Shown here: in pieces, positions 24,783 through 34,227 of the stretch
Numbering within the stretch: position 1 is the first letter of the stretch
Layout: every line of letters begins with the position of its first letter
Origin: Oscillospiraceae bacterium
Lineage (GTDB): Bacteria; Bacillota; Clostridia; Oscillospirales; Oscillospiraceae
Direction: 5' to 3'
Assembly: GCA_031261635.1 (NCBI GenBank)
Contig: JAISJH010000102.1
Coordinates: 1-39,246 of the forward strand
DNA: 39,246 bases
The notes under the pieces: generated by a model
Database searches by the model: none
What the model saw: only the letters and a program-made list of their open reading frames with translations
What the model was told of the DNA's origin: nothing
Program-made: the position numbers and the translations under genes

Positions 24783-25406
24783 TTATCGTTTGCGCTGTAA
24801 GTGGAATTTATTTTCTTTGCCCATAATAATACGCCCGATGTTAGGTATGTGCATAATGACGATTAAAACGCCGCACAGAGCCGCGAGCAGAAACTCCTGA
24901 TTAGTCGCCCCGAATACCCTTGTAAAAAGCGGAAAAACTATAGCCCCCGAGAGTATTGAACCCGCTGAAACGTAGCTCGAAATTATCACGACTACAATAA
25001 AGAACGCGATACATATAAGCCCCACGCGCCAGTCAACCATTAGCGCGACAACTCCGCAGACTAAGGCGCCCTTGCCGCCCTTAAGCCCGTACCATACCGG
25101 GAACGCGTGACCGAGCATTACAAGCAGACCGGCTATAAGCTTGCCCATAAGCGGGAAGCCCGTAACGTGACCTATCCACAGCCAGCCGATTAGTATACCT
25201 ATCGCGGCCTTGAGAACGTCTATAACGAGCGTCATCACCGCCGCCCGCATACCGAATGAACGGTACATATTTGTAAGCCCCGCGTTACCGGAGCCTTTTG
25301 TTCGTATATCTTCGCGCAGAAACACAGTCGATACGATTATCGCGCCGTTTATTCCGCCGAGTAGGTACGATACGATACACGTTATCGCAGCAGCAAAGAA
25401 AGGCAT
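24783..25406 (-). CDS. plsY: Glycerol-3-phosphate acyltransferase PlsY
   Basis: PlsY is a membrane enzyme that moves an acyl group from acyl phosphate to glycerol-3-phosphate, the first step of phospholipid synthesis in most Firmicutes. Its signature sequences are visible: GSGNAGLTN (glycerol-phosphate loop, residues 38-46) and GHAFPVWYGLKGGKG (about residues 98-112). At least five hydrophobic segments fit the known topology. Length is 207 residues. The gene starts two bases after the der stop, with GGAG inside the end of der, so translation is probably coupled. The end is 16 bases before gpsA, whose product is its substrate supplier. The der-plsY-gpsA order is common in Clostridia. Confidence 0.97.
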   Translation of the reverse strand: MPFFAAAITCIVSYLLGGINGAIIVSTVFLREDIRTKGSGNAGLTNMYRSFGMRAAVMTLVIDVLKAAIGILIGWLWIGHVTGFPLMGKLIAGLLVMLGHAFPVWYGLKGGKGALVCGVVALMVDWRVGLICIAFFIVVVIISSYVSAGSILSGAIVFPLFTRVFGATNQEFLLAALCGVLIVIMHIPNIGRIIMGKENKFHLQRKR

Positions 25407-25408
25407 AA

Positions 25409-26707
25409 TTATTCTCCGTTTTTTTCGCGTATAGTAAATTTGAGCGGCGTTCCGTCAAGCCCGAAGTTAGCGCGTATCTGGTTTTCAAGATAGCGCAGGT
25501 AACTGAAATGGAAAAGCTCCCTGTCGTTGACGAACACGACGAAATGCGGCGGCTGAATACCGACCTGCGTCATATAGTAGAGTTTCAGGCGTTTGCCCTT
25601 ATCCGTAGGCGGCTGAACTCTCTGCGTAGCGTCTGACAGCACGTTATTCAGCAGTCCCGTGGTAATACGCATAACGCTCTGCCCGTAGACTAGGTTTATC
25701 AGTTCATAGAGCTTATCAACTCTCGAACCCGTAAGCGCGGACATATGCAGTATAGGCGCGTAGTCCATAAACGCGAGACCGTAATTGCCGTCGTCAAGGC
25801 TCTTTACGAGGTCTGCCTTGTTCGCTATAATGATGCTCGCCTTACCCGCTTCGTGGGCTAAACCCGCGACTTTAGTATCCTGCTCGGTAATCCCGGCGAG
25901 CGCGTCTACCATAATAAGGCAAACGTCCGCGCGGTCAATCGCGGCCTCGGTTCGCAGATTGCTGAAATGCTCAACGCGCTCGTCAACGCGCGATTTTTTG
26001 CGAAGCCCGGCGGTGTCAATAAAGAGGTAATCGCCGTGGGAATTTGAAAACGCGCTGTCAACCGCGTCGCGGGTCGTCCCCGCAATCTCGCTGACGATTA
26101 CGCGCTTTTCGCCGAGTATACGGTTTACAAGTGAGGATTTCCCGACGTTAGGGCGGCCGATTACGGCGACCTTAACGCGCTGTTCGTCCTCCCCGGTATA
26201 GTCGCTGTCCTTAAAATGCGCGACACAGCTGTCCAGTATATCACCCGTGCCGTGACCGTGAAGCGCGGAAACGGCGATAGGCTCACCCACGCCGAGCGCG
26301 TAGAAATCAAACAAATCGGGGTCAGGCGCGCCGGTCTTATCGCACTTATTAACCGCAAGCACTATGGGCTTCTTGCTTCTGAGCAAGAAACTCGCGACGT
26401 CGCTGTCCGCGGCGGTTACTCCCGCCTGTATGTCTGTAACAAGCACTATCACCGTCGCTGTAGCGACGGCTATACGCGCCTGTTCCCGCATAAAAAGCAA
26501 CATATCATCGTTAGTTTTAGGCTCTATACCGCCCGTGTCAATCAGCGAAAAGGTCTGACCATTCCAGTCAATATCGGTGTACAGTCTGTCGCGTGTAACT
26601 CCCGGGGTGTCCTCAACGATAGACAAACGTTTACCCGCAAGCTTATTAAAAAGCTGCGACTTGCCAACGTTAGGACGCCCCACAAGAGCTACGGTAGGTT
26701 TAGGCAT
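25409..26707 (-). CDS. der: Ribosome assembly GTPase Der (EngA)
   Basis: Der is an essential GTPase with two tandem G domains and a C-terminal KH-like domain, needed for 50S subunit maturation. Both P-loops read GRPNVGKS (residue 8 and about residue 182), with NKCD and NKAD as the G4 motifs. The C-terminal part (about 345-432) has the typical KLYYMTQVGIQPPHFVVFVN. Length is 432 residues, the usual size. AAGGAG lies five bases before the ATG. It heads a three-gene unit with plsY and gpsA. A possible promoter at about 26725-26770 in the repeat-rich gap is weak and is not claimed. Confidence 0.98.
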   Translation of the reverse strand: MPKPTVALVGRPNVGKSQLFNKLAGKRLSIVEDTPGVTRDRLYTDIDWNGQTFSLIDTGGIEPKTNDDMLLFMREQARIAVATATVIVLVTDIQAGVTAADSDVASFLLRSKKPIVLAVNKCDKTGAPDPDLFDFYALGVGEPIAVSALHGHGTGDILDSCVAHFKDSDYTGEDEQRVKVAVIGRPNVGKSSLVNRILGEKRVIVSEIAGTTRDAVDSAFSNSHGDYLFIDTAGLRKKSRVDERVEHFSNLRTEAAIDRADVCLIMVDALAGITEQDTKVAGLAHEAGKASIIIANKADLVKSLDDGNYGLAFMDYAPILHMSALTGSRVDKLYELINLVYGQSVMRITTGLLNNVLSDATQRVQPPTDKGKRLKLYYMTQVGIQPPHFVVFVNDRELFHFSYLRYLENQIRANFGLDGTPLKFTIREKNGE

Positions 26708-26726
26708 TATATCTCCTTGTCAGTTT

Positions 26727-26802
26727 ACAGATAACAAATAACAAATAACAGATGACGGGGGTTATGTCAATTGATAATTGATAATGAATAATTGATAATT
26801 AC
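26727..26802. repeat. Degenerate AT-rich repeats upstream of der
   Basis: The 144-base gap holds ACAGATAACAAATAACAAATAACAG-type units (26727-26752) and a second AT family, CAATTGATAATTGATAAT (26768-26800). The latter also occurs at about 34146-34171 and 38448-38480. A GC-rich tail (CGCGCGGCGCGG) follows. No hairpin terminator is clear. Confidence 0.65.
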
Positions 26803-26839
26803 GGGGGTTTTGGACGGGGCGCGCGGCGCGGGACGCGGG

Positions 26840-29452
26840 TTAACTGTTCACAATGAGCTTCCCCGCCTGCGGCTCAAACACTCTGCGTACCAGTTTCACT
26901 ATTTCCGTTACCGGGATTACCGCGAACGCAAGCCCTAAGGCTTCAAAGAAATCTTTCGCGGACAGCGGGTACAGCTCGAACGCCACGTTCAGCCCCGGTA
27001 TGTAGATTACCCCGAAGGTCAGTATCGCGCTCAGAGCCATAGCTCCCCACAGCAGGACGTTCTGACGTTTCAGCGTGAATATTGAGTGTATGCGGCTTCT
27101 CATATTGAGACTGTGGAAAACTTCGCACATCGAGAGCGTCAGAAACGCCATCGTCATACTGATTGCCGCGTGTTCGTCAACAATCCGCCCGTCCTCACTT
27201 GCCCCGAGGAAGTACGATATAAGCGCAAGCCCCGCGATTACTATACCCTGCCATATAACGTCTATGCCGAGGCCGTCGCTGAATATGCTCGCTTTTGGAT
27301 TGCGCGGCGGCTTCGACATCGAATCGGCTTCGGCGTGTTCCACTCCGAGCGCCATTGCCGGGAATGTATCGGTTACAAGGTTTATCCATAGTATATGTAT
27401 AGGCTTGAACAGCGCAAAACCAAGCACGGTCGCGATAAAGATTGAAACGACCTCCGCGAGGTTAGACGACAGCAGAAACTGTACGGCTTTGCGGATATTT
27501 TCGTAAATCCTGCGCCCCTCTTTGACCGCGCCGACTATCGTAGCGAAGTTATCGTCCGCAAGCACCATATCGGCTACGTTCTTGGTTACGTCCGTGCCGG
27601 TTATGCCCATTCCTATGCCTATATCAGAGGCTTTTATAGCGGGAGCGTCGTTAACCCCGTCGCCTGTCATAGCGGCGATAGCGCCGCGCTTTTTCCAGGC
27701 GTTGACAATGCGTACCTTATGCTCCGGCTGAACGCGGGCGTAGACGCTGTATTTTGTAACGTCATATTCCTCGTCCGGGATAGCCTGTAGTTCGCTTCCT
27801 GTAAGAGCCTTGGCTCCCGGGGTTAGTATTCCGAGTTCCGTAGCAATCGCGACCGCCGTGTCCTTATGGTCGCCGGTAATCATAACGGCGCGGATACCGG
27901 CTTCGTTACATTCGGCAACCGCGGCTTTTACTTCCGGGCGAATCGGGTCAATCATTCCCGCAAGCCCCACAAAGCACAGGCCGTTTTCAATCGCGCCGGG
28001 AGTGATATCGCCCGGAAGCTCGCCGTACTGCGCCATAGCCCCCGCGAGTACGCGAAGGGCTTTATCTGCCATACGCTTATTTTCAGCCATTATGCCGCTT
28101 TTCAGCTTATCGTTAAGCTCCGCGGTCTTGCCGTTTTCGAGCAGCAACGTTGTACAACGGGCAAGCACCTCGTCCGGCGCGCCCTTTGTGAACTGCACCA
28201 CTCCGTTCTCGACTTTATGCAGAGTGGACATCATTTTCCGCACGGAGTCAAAGGGAGCCTCGCCTATACGTTCAAGCTCTTTAGTATTATCGCTTCTACC
28301 AAAAATTTTAAGCGCAATCTCCGTAGGGTCGCCTATATCGCCGTTTATCGAAAGTTTAGCGTCGTTGCAGTTAAACATAATGCCCTGTAGCATAGAGCTA
28401 ATGCCGTAGCTTTCGACAACGGTCATTTTATTCTGCGTAAGCGTACCTGTTTTATCAGAGCAGATTACCTGCGTACAGCCGAGCGTTTCAACAGCGGTCA
28501 AGCGGCGAATAATCGCGTTCCTGCCGGACATATTCTTTACGCCGATACTTAAAAGCACCGTAACGACTACAACCAAGCCCTCCGGGATAGCCGCGACGGC
28601 GAGGCTTATCGCGGTAAGGAACGACTCAAAAATAGTGTCCGTGCCAAACCTAATGATATCAAAAACAAAGATAAACGCGCAGATAGCGAGTACGGCGATA
28701 GACAGCACCTTCGACAAGCTGTCAAGTTTGCGTTGCAGCGGAGTGCGCTCCTCCTCCGTATTCGACAGCGCGTCGGCGATTTTGCCCATTTCAGTCGCCA
28801 TACCTGTTCGGACGACTACGCCCGTTCCGCGCCCGTATACTACGGAGGTTCCCATATACGCCATATTGTGCCTGTCGCCGAGCGGTACGTCGCCGCTCTC
28901 CGGGGCGGTCAATACGCCGGAGCTTTTTTCTGACGGTACGCTCTCGCCCGTCAAGGCGGCTTCCTCAATTTTCAGCACGGCGCACTCAATCAAGCGCAGG
29001 TCAGCCGGAACGCTGTCGCCGGCTTCAAGCCGCACAATATCCCCCGGCACAAGTTCCGCCGAGGGTACCACAAGTTCCTGACCGTTCCGACGAACCTTCG
29101 ACATCGCCGCCGACATCTTCTGCAAGGCCTCAATCGCCGCCTCTGCCTTGCTCTCCTGCACAATCCCGAGGACCGTGTTAAGTACGATAACGACAAGAAT
29201 AATCGCCATATCGGCGTATTCGCCGAAGTAGCCGGAAACTATACCCGCCGCCGCGAGGATTAGCACCATAGGGTCGCGGATTTGTTCCCAAATCCGTATG
29301 GGCAACTTTTTCTTAGGGGCTTCCTTAAGTTTATTAGCCCCGTGCTTATCAGTTAAAGCGGATACTTCGGAAGATGAAAGCCCGTTATCCGTTACGGATA
29401 AGGCACTAAGCACAGCCTCCGCTGTTTGTAAATGTTCGCGCTGTTCTGTCAT
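26840..29452 (-). CDS. P-type Ca2+-transporting ATPase (PMCA/SERCA-like)
   Basis: A P2-type ATPase that pumps calcium out of the cytoplasm using ATP. The phosphorylation motif DKTGTLT (about residue 330), the LTGES dephosphorylation motif, the KGAPD nucleotide-binding motif and TGDGVNDAPA are all present. The cation-site sequences PEGL in the fourth span and NLVTDTFPA in the sixth fit calcium specificity rather than potassium or copper. About ten membrane spans are expected in 870 residues. The start is ATG 29452, ten bases after GGAGG. The ATG at 29476 lies upstream of that site and is rejected. A perfect promoter lies just upstream. It is a single gene. Confidence 0.95.
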   Translation of the reverse strand: MTEQREHLQTAEAVLSALSVTDNGLSSSEVSALTDKHGANKLKEAPKKKLPIRIWEQIRDPMVLILAAAGIVSGYFGEYADMAIILVVIVLNTVLGIVQESKAEAAIEALQKMSAAMSKVRRNGQELVVPSAELVPGDIVRLEAGDSVPADLRLIECAVLKIEEAALTGESVPSEKSSGVLTAPESGDVPLGDRHNMAYMGTSVVYGRGTGVVVRTGMATEMGKIADALSNTEEERTPLQRKLDSLSKVLSIAVLAICAFIFVFDIIRFGTDTIFESFLTAISLAVAAIPEGLVVVVTVLLSIGVKNMSGRNAIIRRLTAVETLGCTQVICSDKTGTLTQNKMTVVESYGISSMLQGIMFNCNDAKLSINGDIGDPTEIALKIFGRSDNTKELERIGEAPFDSVRKMMSTLHKVENGVVQFTKGAPDEVLARCTTLLLENGKTAELNDKLKSGIMAENKRMADKALRVLAGAMAQYGELPGDITPGAIENGLCFVGLAGMIDPIRPEVKAAVAECNEAGIRAVMITGDHKDTAVAIATELGILTPGAKALTGSELQAIPDEEYDVTKYSVYARVQPEHKVRIVNAWKKRGAIAAMTGDGVNDAPAIKASDIGIGMGITGTDVTKNVADMVLADDNFATIVGAVKEGRRIYENIRKAVQFLLSSNLAEVVSIFIATVLGFALFKPIHILWINLVTDTFPAMALGVEHAEADSMSKPPRNPKASIFSDGLGIDVIWQGIVIAGLALISYFLGASEDGRIVDEHAAISMTMAFLTLSMCEVFHSLNMRSRIHSIFTLKRQNVLLWGAMALSAILTFGVIYIPGLNVAFELYPLSAKDFFEALGLAFAVIPVTEIVKLVRRVFEPQAGKLIVNS

Positions 29453-29483
29453 AAATGTAAATCCTCCATAAGTCAATCAAGAT

Positions 29484-29512
29484 ATTATAACACATCTACA
29501 CGCGATTGTCAA
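29484..29512 (-). promoter_or_regulatory. Consensus sigma-A promoter of the calcium ATPase
   Basis: On the minus strand TTGACA (29512-29507), a 17-base spacer and TATAAT (29489-29484), perfect at all positions. It lies about 32 bases before the start codon and directly beside the AT-rich repeat end at 29517. Confidence 0.85.
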
Positions 29513-29516
29513 ATCC

Positions 29517-29790
29517 AAATAACAGTTATCAAATATCAAATATCAGAGACGGTGGTTTGGACGGGGTTGCGCCGGGGACGTAGGGGCGGGTTTCAAACCC
29601 GCCCTCCCCCCGTCCCGGCGCAGTGCGCCGTCTTTGCGAGCCGCGGTAAGCGTGAGATACGTAGGACGTATAGCGGCGAAGCAATCCAGTGCCGGGAGCG
29701 TAACATACGTTTCTTTCGCCATTACTACTGGATTGCTTCGCACCTGTAACGTCCTACGTATCGCGGGCGTACCGGTGCTTCGCAATGACG
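29517..29790. repeat. Repeat block between the calcium ATPase and the DHHW gene
   Basis: The 392-base gap contains, in order, a left AT-rich end (29517-29563, AAATAACAGTTATCAAATAT, continuing to GGTTTGGACG), a CCCGCCC palindrome (29580-29604) and a full long palindrome (29629-29790). A right AT-rich end is absent, so the composite is incomplete. The remaining 54 bases before the DHHW stop show nothing I can name. Confidence 0.8.
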
Positions 29791-29844
29791 GGGGAGAGCC
29801 GGATTCGCCGTATAACGCCTTGCCCAAACGAAATCGTATACACC

Positions 29845-30972
29845 TCACCGCCCGAGCAGGAACAAGTTCCCCTCCGCGCTGAAATTCGCTACGCTGTAGT
29901 TTACTAAAGCCTCGGTTATGCCGCTGTCCGCTATATAGTCTTTTACGCTGCCCTTATAATAGCGCAGGTCAAGCAGGTGGATTTCAGAAAAGTGCGTCAA
30001 AAAATACGGCGTTTCGATATCGCTGTAGCTGTCGCGGATTATCAGCAGTTTGCCGCCTGTGAAACCGCTGTAGATAACGCGCAGGGGCGAGTTGCCGCCG
30101 AGGAAATAGGAATACTTATCTTTGCGCGTGAGCTGTTCGGGGTTATAAATCGACACGGGCGTAGCTACGCCGGAGTTATAATCGAGCGAAGCCGCGCTAT
30201 AGAGCGGTACCCGCGCCTCCAGTATATCCGGCGACACCCAGGTCGCGCCTGACTTACTATATGCCGTGCCAAAGAAAGAATTGCTAAGAACCCTCCCGCT
30301 CTCTAAAGCGAGCGGACTAAGCCCCATTGCGGTAACGGTCTGCGCGTAGCCGTAGTAAGCCCCAAGCGCCGTCCAGTGGTGGTCGGTTCTGAAAAAGATG
30401 TATTCGTCCTTATGCGCCGTCAACGCGCCGGAAACGTCTATAGAGCGGATATAGGGGTCAACCTGCCCGTAGATAGACGTAATATAGTCGCGCTGGTCGT
30501 CAAGAGGCGCGTTAGCGGGAAGTTTATCGCGGTTAATCGCCGACGCGCCGGGAATAAGCGCGAGATAGAGCGGCACGCCGAGCTGTTCGCAGTTAGCCGA
30601 TATACGCGATAAACTCCGTACAGCGTCCTCGAGCTGCGAATCGGCGGGTGCGGTGTAGTTGTCGATAAGACTGCCGTCGGAGCAGAAAAACACGCCGTTG
30701 TTCTCGGTTTTCCCAAGAGCGAGTTCGCTCACGGCTTTCAGCGTTACGAATTTATCGCGCAGGGGGAACTGGTCGCTTACGTAGCTCTCGAACTCGCGCA
30801 TAAACTTCCCGCTTTTCACAGCGTCCAGTGAAAACTGCGGGGCGGACGACAACAAACGGTTTTCCTGTTCGGAAAAATTCCTGTCCGGCAGTATAACAAA
30901 CAGAGCCGAACCAATTACAATGAACAGCAGAAAGACTATTATCTCAACGCGGAGTTGTTTTTTTCCTATCAA
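29845..30972 (-). CDS. DHHW/AlgX-like membrane-anchored partner of an MBOAT O-acetyltransferase
   Basis: Proteins of this family are secreted SGNH-like enzymes that work with AlgI-type membrane proteins to move acetyl groups onto extracellular or wall glycans. A single N-terminal membrane anchor (residues 9-29) precedes a long outer domain. The DHHW motif appears as RTDHHWTALG (about residue 195) and the serine block as IIRDSYS (about residue 317). Length is 375 residues. The start is TTG 30972, nine bases after AGGAGG. That Shine-Dalgarno overlaps the TAG stop of the MBOAT gene, so the two are translationally coupled. The glycan substrate is unknown and no polymer synthesis genes lie next to it. 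Confidence 0.9.
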   Translation of the reverse strand: MIGKKQLRVEIIVFLLFIVIGSALFVILPDRNFSEQENRLLSSAPQFSLDAVKSGKFMREFESYVSDQFPLRDKFVTLKAVSELALGKTENNGVFFCSDGSLIDNYTAPADSQLEDAVRSLSRISANCEQLGVPLYLALIPGASAINRDKLPANAPLDDQRDYITSIYGQVDPYIRSIDVSGALTAHKDEYIFFRTDHHWTALGAYYGYAQTVTAMGLSPLALESGRVLSNSFFGTAYSKSGATWVSPDILEARVPLYSAASLDYNSGVATPVSIYNPEQLTRKDKYSYFLGGNSPLRVIYSGFTGGKLLIIRDSYSDIETPYFLTHFSEIHLLDLRYYKGSVKDYIADSGITEALVNYSVANFSAEGNLFLLGR

Positions 30973-30985
30973 TGCGTGACGCCTC

Positions 30986-32341
30986 CTAAAATCTTAAATA
31001 CAAAAACGGGTTATAGGTCGAGTTAACAAGGTAAGCCGTGCAAAGCAGTAAGGCAAGCACAGTCAGCACAGGCGCGAATTTTTCAAGCCGCGCACCCAAA
31101 CGTTTAGCGAGCGGAGTAGAGGCTAAAGCGCAGATTACAAGCACAGCCGCGTAGTTTCGCAGGTAGTACAACGCCCCGCCGTCTATACCGCCGTTCGCGC
31201 CGAATAAGGCCGCGAGGTAGGTCAGCAAGGCACTGAAATCCTCGACGGCGAATAAGACCCAGCCGAATATTACTATTACTAATGTATAAACGTGCCTTAT
31301 AAACGCCGGAAGTTTTTCAAAGAATTTTAGCAGGAACGCTTTTTCAATCACGAGCCAAAACGCGTAGTAAACGCCCCATAACAGGAAATTCCAGCTGGCT
31401 CCGTGCCAAAAGCCCGTCAGGCTCCAGACTATAGCTATGTTAAGTAACTGCCGGGCAAAACCCTTGCGGTTGCCGCCTAGCGGAATGTATACATAGTCGC
31501 GAAACCACGAGCCTAGCGATATATGCCAGCGTCTCCAGAACTCCGTTATGCTCTTTGAGATATACGGATAGTTAAAATTTTCCAAAAACTCGAACCCGAG
31601 CATACGCCCTAAGCCTATCGCCATATCGGAATAGCCGCTGAAATCAAAATAGAGCTGAAAGGAAAACGCCAGTATCCCAAGCCACGCGCCCGCCGCCGAA
31701 TTTGCGGTGTTACTAAGCGACAGCTCCCACAGCTGCCCTATGTTGTTTGCAAGCAGTACCTTTTTACACAGTCCTACCGAGAAGCGGCGTATGCCGGACA
31801 CAAAGCGTGAGGTAGTTTCGCGCCGCTTAGATAACTGTTCGCCGATATCCCTGTAGCGGACTATAGGCCCCGCGATAAGCTGCGGGAACAGCGATACATA
31901 CGTTCCGAATTTTACAAAACTGCGCTGAGGAGCGCTTTCCCCGCGATACAGGTCAATAGGATAGGATATGTTCTGAAACGTGTAGAAAGAAATACCGATA
32001 GGCAACGCAAGCCCCAGTCCCGGCAATTTGAACAGGGAGAGGAACAGGTCGCTGTACTTGAAAAATACCAGTATAGCAAGATTTACAATGCAGTTAACTA
32101 TAACAACAAGCCGCGCCTTAGACCTGTCCGCGCCAAGGTATTTGCCGACAAGCCTACCCGCGACATAGTTTATAACAACCGTCGCAAGCATAAGCAACAC
32201 ATACACCGGCTCACCCCAGGCGTAAAACACAAGATTAGCCAAAAACAGCCAAACATTGCGCCACCGACGCGGCAAAGCATAGTACACCGCAAGCGTACAG
32301 GGCAGAAAGACAAAGAGGAATGTCAAACTTGAAAAAATCAT
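30986..32341 (-). CDS. MBOAT-family O-acyltransferase (AlgI/DltB-like)
   Basis: This multi-pass membrane enzyme should carry acetyl groups from a cytoplasmic donor across the membrane to an acceptor handled by the DHHW partner. Signature blocks are PIGISFYTFQNISYPIDLYRG, WRRWHISLGSWFRDYVYIPLGG and TGFWHGASWNF, the last holding the conserved catalytic histidine. Nine or more hydrophobic segments span the 451 residues. The order and strict coupling with the DHHW gene match AlgI-AlgJ/X style pairs. DltB is less likely because no dltA, dltC or dltD genes are nearby. AAGGTG lies eight bases before the ATG. Confidence 0.95.
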   Translation of the reverse strand: MIFSSLTFLFVFLPCTLAVYYALPRRWRNVWLFLANLVFYAWGEPVYVLLMLATVVINYVAGRLVGKYLGADRSKARLVVIVNCIVNLAILVFFKYSDLFLSLFKLPGLGLALPIGISFYTFQNISYPIDLYRGESAPQRSFVKFGTYVSLFPQLIAGPIVRYRDIGEQLSKRRETTSRFVSGIRRFSVGLCKKVLLANNIGQLWELSLSNTANSAAGAWLGILAFSFQLYFDFSGYSDMAIGLGRMLGFEFLENFNYPYISKSITEFWRRWHISLGSWFRDYVYIPLGGNRKGFARQLLNIAIVWSLTGFWHGASWNFLLWGVYYAFWLVIEKAFLLKFFEKLPAFIRHVYTLVIVIFGWVLFAVEDFSALLTYLAALFGANGGIDGGALYYLRNYAAVLVICALASTPLAKRLGARLEKFAPVLTVLALLLCTAYLVNSTYNPFLYLRF

Positions 32342-32367
32342 CTAGTATACACCTTGTTGACAGATAT

Positions 32368-32672
32368 AAATAACAGTTATCAAATATCAAATATCAGATT
32401 TCCGCGCACGGCGCGGGGAAACCACCCCGCCCCTGCGGGGGCACCCCTCCACAGAGGGGATAAGGACGAGGGCTTGGACGGGGTTGCGTAGGGGCGGGGC
32501 TTGCCCCGCCCGTCATTGCGAGCCGCGGTAAGCGTGAGATACGTAGGAATGAGACCGGCGCGGCAATCCAGTGCCGGGAGCGTAACATACGTTTCTTTCG
32601 CCTGTACTACTGGATTGCTTCGCACCTGTAACGTTCTACGTATCGTGGGCTTACCGGTGCTTCGCAATGACG
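32368..32672. repeat. Repeat block upstream of the MBOAT gene
   Basis: The 404-base gap contains a left AT-rich end (32368-32399) and a third GC family (32402-32462: CGCACGGCGCGGGGAAACCA, then CCCCTCCACAGAGGGGAT). A variant CCCGCCC palindrome (32489-32511) and a full long palindrome (32511-32672) follow. No right AT-rich end is present. The last 70 bases before the recombinase stop show no signal. Confidence 0.8.
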
Positions 32673-32745
32673 GGGGAGTGCGCTTCGCTGTGACGGCGCG
32701 TGGACGGGTTATGAACTGAATACGCGCCCCTAAAACTCTTTACGC

Positions 32746-33735
32746 TTAGTTCCGTAATTTTTCGCGTTTCAGAGGGTTAGCGTCAACTGCAAGCCGCATA
32801 TCTGGTCCGGAAATGTGCAAATAAACTTCTGTAGTTCCAAGATGTTCGTGTCCAAGAAGTTGTTGAATTGCTTTAATATCAACGCCATTACCAACCATTA
32901 GCGTCGCGCAGGTGTGGCGTAGCTTGTGCGCCGAATAGCCGTGCAAGGTCGCGTCGCCGAGGTGTTTTTTTACCAGTAGATGTACGGCCTCTTTGGATAT
33001 GCGGCTACGTTTCTGCGATACGAACAGGGCGGACTGTTCGGCTCCGTAGTTTGCGCGTTCGGGAATGTAGCGGTTGATTGCCTCTGCCACAGCGTCGTTA
33101 ATCGGCACTATACGCTCCTTGTTGCCCTTGCCGCGTATACGCAGGCGGTCGGCCTCGATATCGGTCAAATTCAGTCCGCAGAGTTCCGATATCCGCAGTC
33201 CGCAGTTGAGAAAGATTGTCAGTATCGCGTAGTCGCGTATTTTATGCCGTCCCTCTACATTGTGCAGTAGGTCAACGCTTTGCTTTAGCGTCAGATACTT
33301 CGGCACCTGCTCCTTATGGCGCGGGGTTTCGATACCGAGCAGGGGATTTTTGTCAAGCTGCTCGGTCTTAACCGTCAGATACTTGAAAAAAGACATCAGC
33401 GTAGCCAGTTTGCGGCTTCGCGAGCGTTCGTTCAAGCCCTTTTTAATCGTTTTCGCGCTGTCGTTATGAACCTTGTCGCGGCGCAGATATGACAGATAGT
33501 CGTAGACCTCGGTTTTAGTAACCGCCGCGATATAGTTCAAGTCGAGGTCAGAAATATCGACCTCCTTAATATCAAGCGCGGCGTCGGCGTCCCCCCTGTG
33601 CTGTTTGAGCCAGCGAAAGAACAGGCGCAAATCGAGATAATACTCATCGACCGTCTTAATAGAGTGTTCCTGTATATCCTCGTGGTATTGCAGAAAATCC
33701 TTTATAGGTTTAGGCGCACTGGTGCGGTAATCCAT
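32746..33735 (-). CDS. Xer-type tyrosine recombinase
   Basis: Tyrosine recombinases of this kind resolve chromosome dimers or move elements by cutting and rejoining DNA. The N-terminal SAM-like domain spans about 10-125 and the catalytic domain about 145-325. All key residues are visible: Arg181 (LRISELC), Lys203 (RGKGNKE), His270 and Arg273 (HKLRHTC), His296 (LLGHEHLG) and nucleophile Tyr305 (TTEVYLH). Length is 329 residues, slightly above the 300 of XerC/XerD because of an acidic loop at about 48-65. GAGGGAG precedes the ATG. It sits among housekeeping genes without phage neighbours, so a chromosomal XerC/D role is plausible. It could also act on the surrounding repeats, but nothing shows this. 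Confidence 0.93.
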   Translation of the reverse strand: MDYRTSAPKPIKDFLQYHEDIQEHSIKTVDEYYLDLRLFFRWLKQHRGDADAALDIKEVDISDLDLNYIAAVTKTEVYDYLSYLRRDKVHNDSAKTIKKGLNERSRSRKLATLMSFFKYLTVKTEQLDKNPLLGIETPRHKEQVPKYLTLKQSVDLLHNVEGRHKIRDYAILTIFLNCGLRISELCGLNLTDIEADRLRIRGKGNKERIVPINDAVAEAINRYIPERANYGAEQSALFVSQKRSRISKEAVHLLVKKHLGDATLHGYSAHKLRHTCATLMVGNGVDIKAIQQLLGHEHLGTTEVYLHISGPDMRLAVDANPLKREKLRN

Positions 33736-33784
33736 AAGCTCCCTCTTTTCGTGCGGTTTCGCAAAGCGATAGTGGTAGAATGGT

Positions 33785-34227
33785 ACAGTTAACAGTTAGC
33801 AAATATCAAATATCAGAGACGATGGTTCAGATAACAGTTAGCAAATATCAGATATCAGAGACGAGGGTTTGGACGAGGGCTGCGTCCGCGCACGGGGCGG
33901 GGAAACCTTCTGGAAGTTTTGCAACGGTGACAACCGTGACGTTACGTCCGCGCACGGCGCGGGGAAACCACCCCGCCGCCTGCGGGCGGCACCCCTCCAC
34001 AGAGGGGATAGGGGTTGAACGAGAGTTGCGTGCGGTGGGCTTGCGTCCTCGTAATCCCCGTCCAAGCCCACGTCCTTATCCCCTCTGTGGAGGGGTGCCG
34101 CCGCAGCGGCGGGGTGGTTTCCCCCGCAGGGCGCGTCCCCGTCCTAATTGACAATTATCAATTATCAATTGCAAAAAACCCGCGCCGCGCGCGACATTTG
34201 ATATTTGATATTTGATAATTGTTATTT
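33785..34227. repeat. Composite element bounded by AT-rich inverted repeats, copy 2
   Basis: The 486-base gap before the recombinase is mostly one composite. Its left end (33785-33824) is followed by a second, partial left end (33828-33862). Inside are three GC-family segments: about 33887-33906, 33947-34012 and, inverted, about 34076-34135, each with CCCCTCCACAGAGGGG or its complement. An AATTGACAATTATCAATT tract lies at about 34146-34171. The right end (34195-34227) contains the metG stop codon. The long CGTCATTGCGAG palindrome is absent here. Small ORFs in this block are artefacts. Confidence 0.8.

Noticed and set aside
32746-33735. Integrase marking a prophage or integrative element
   Set aside because: All flanking genes are housekeeping, no excisionase, phage or transfer gene is present, and no tRNA or att-like direct repeats were found. 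A chromosomal Xer role is simpler.
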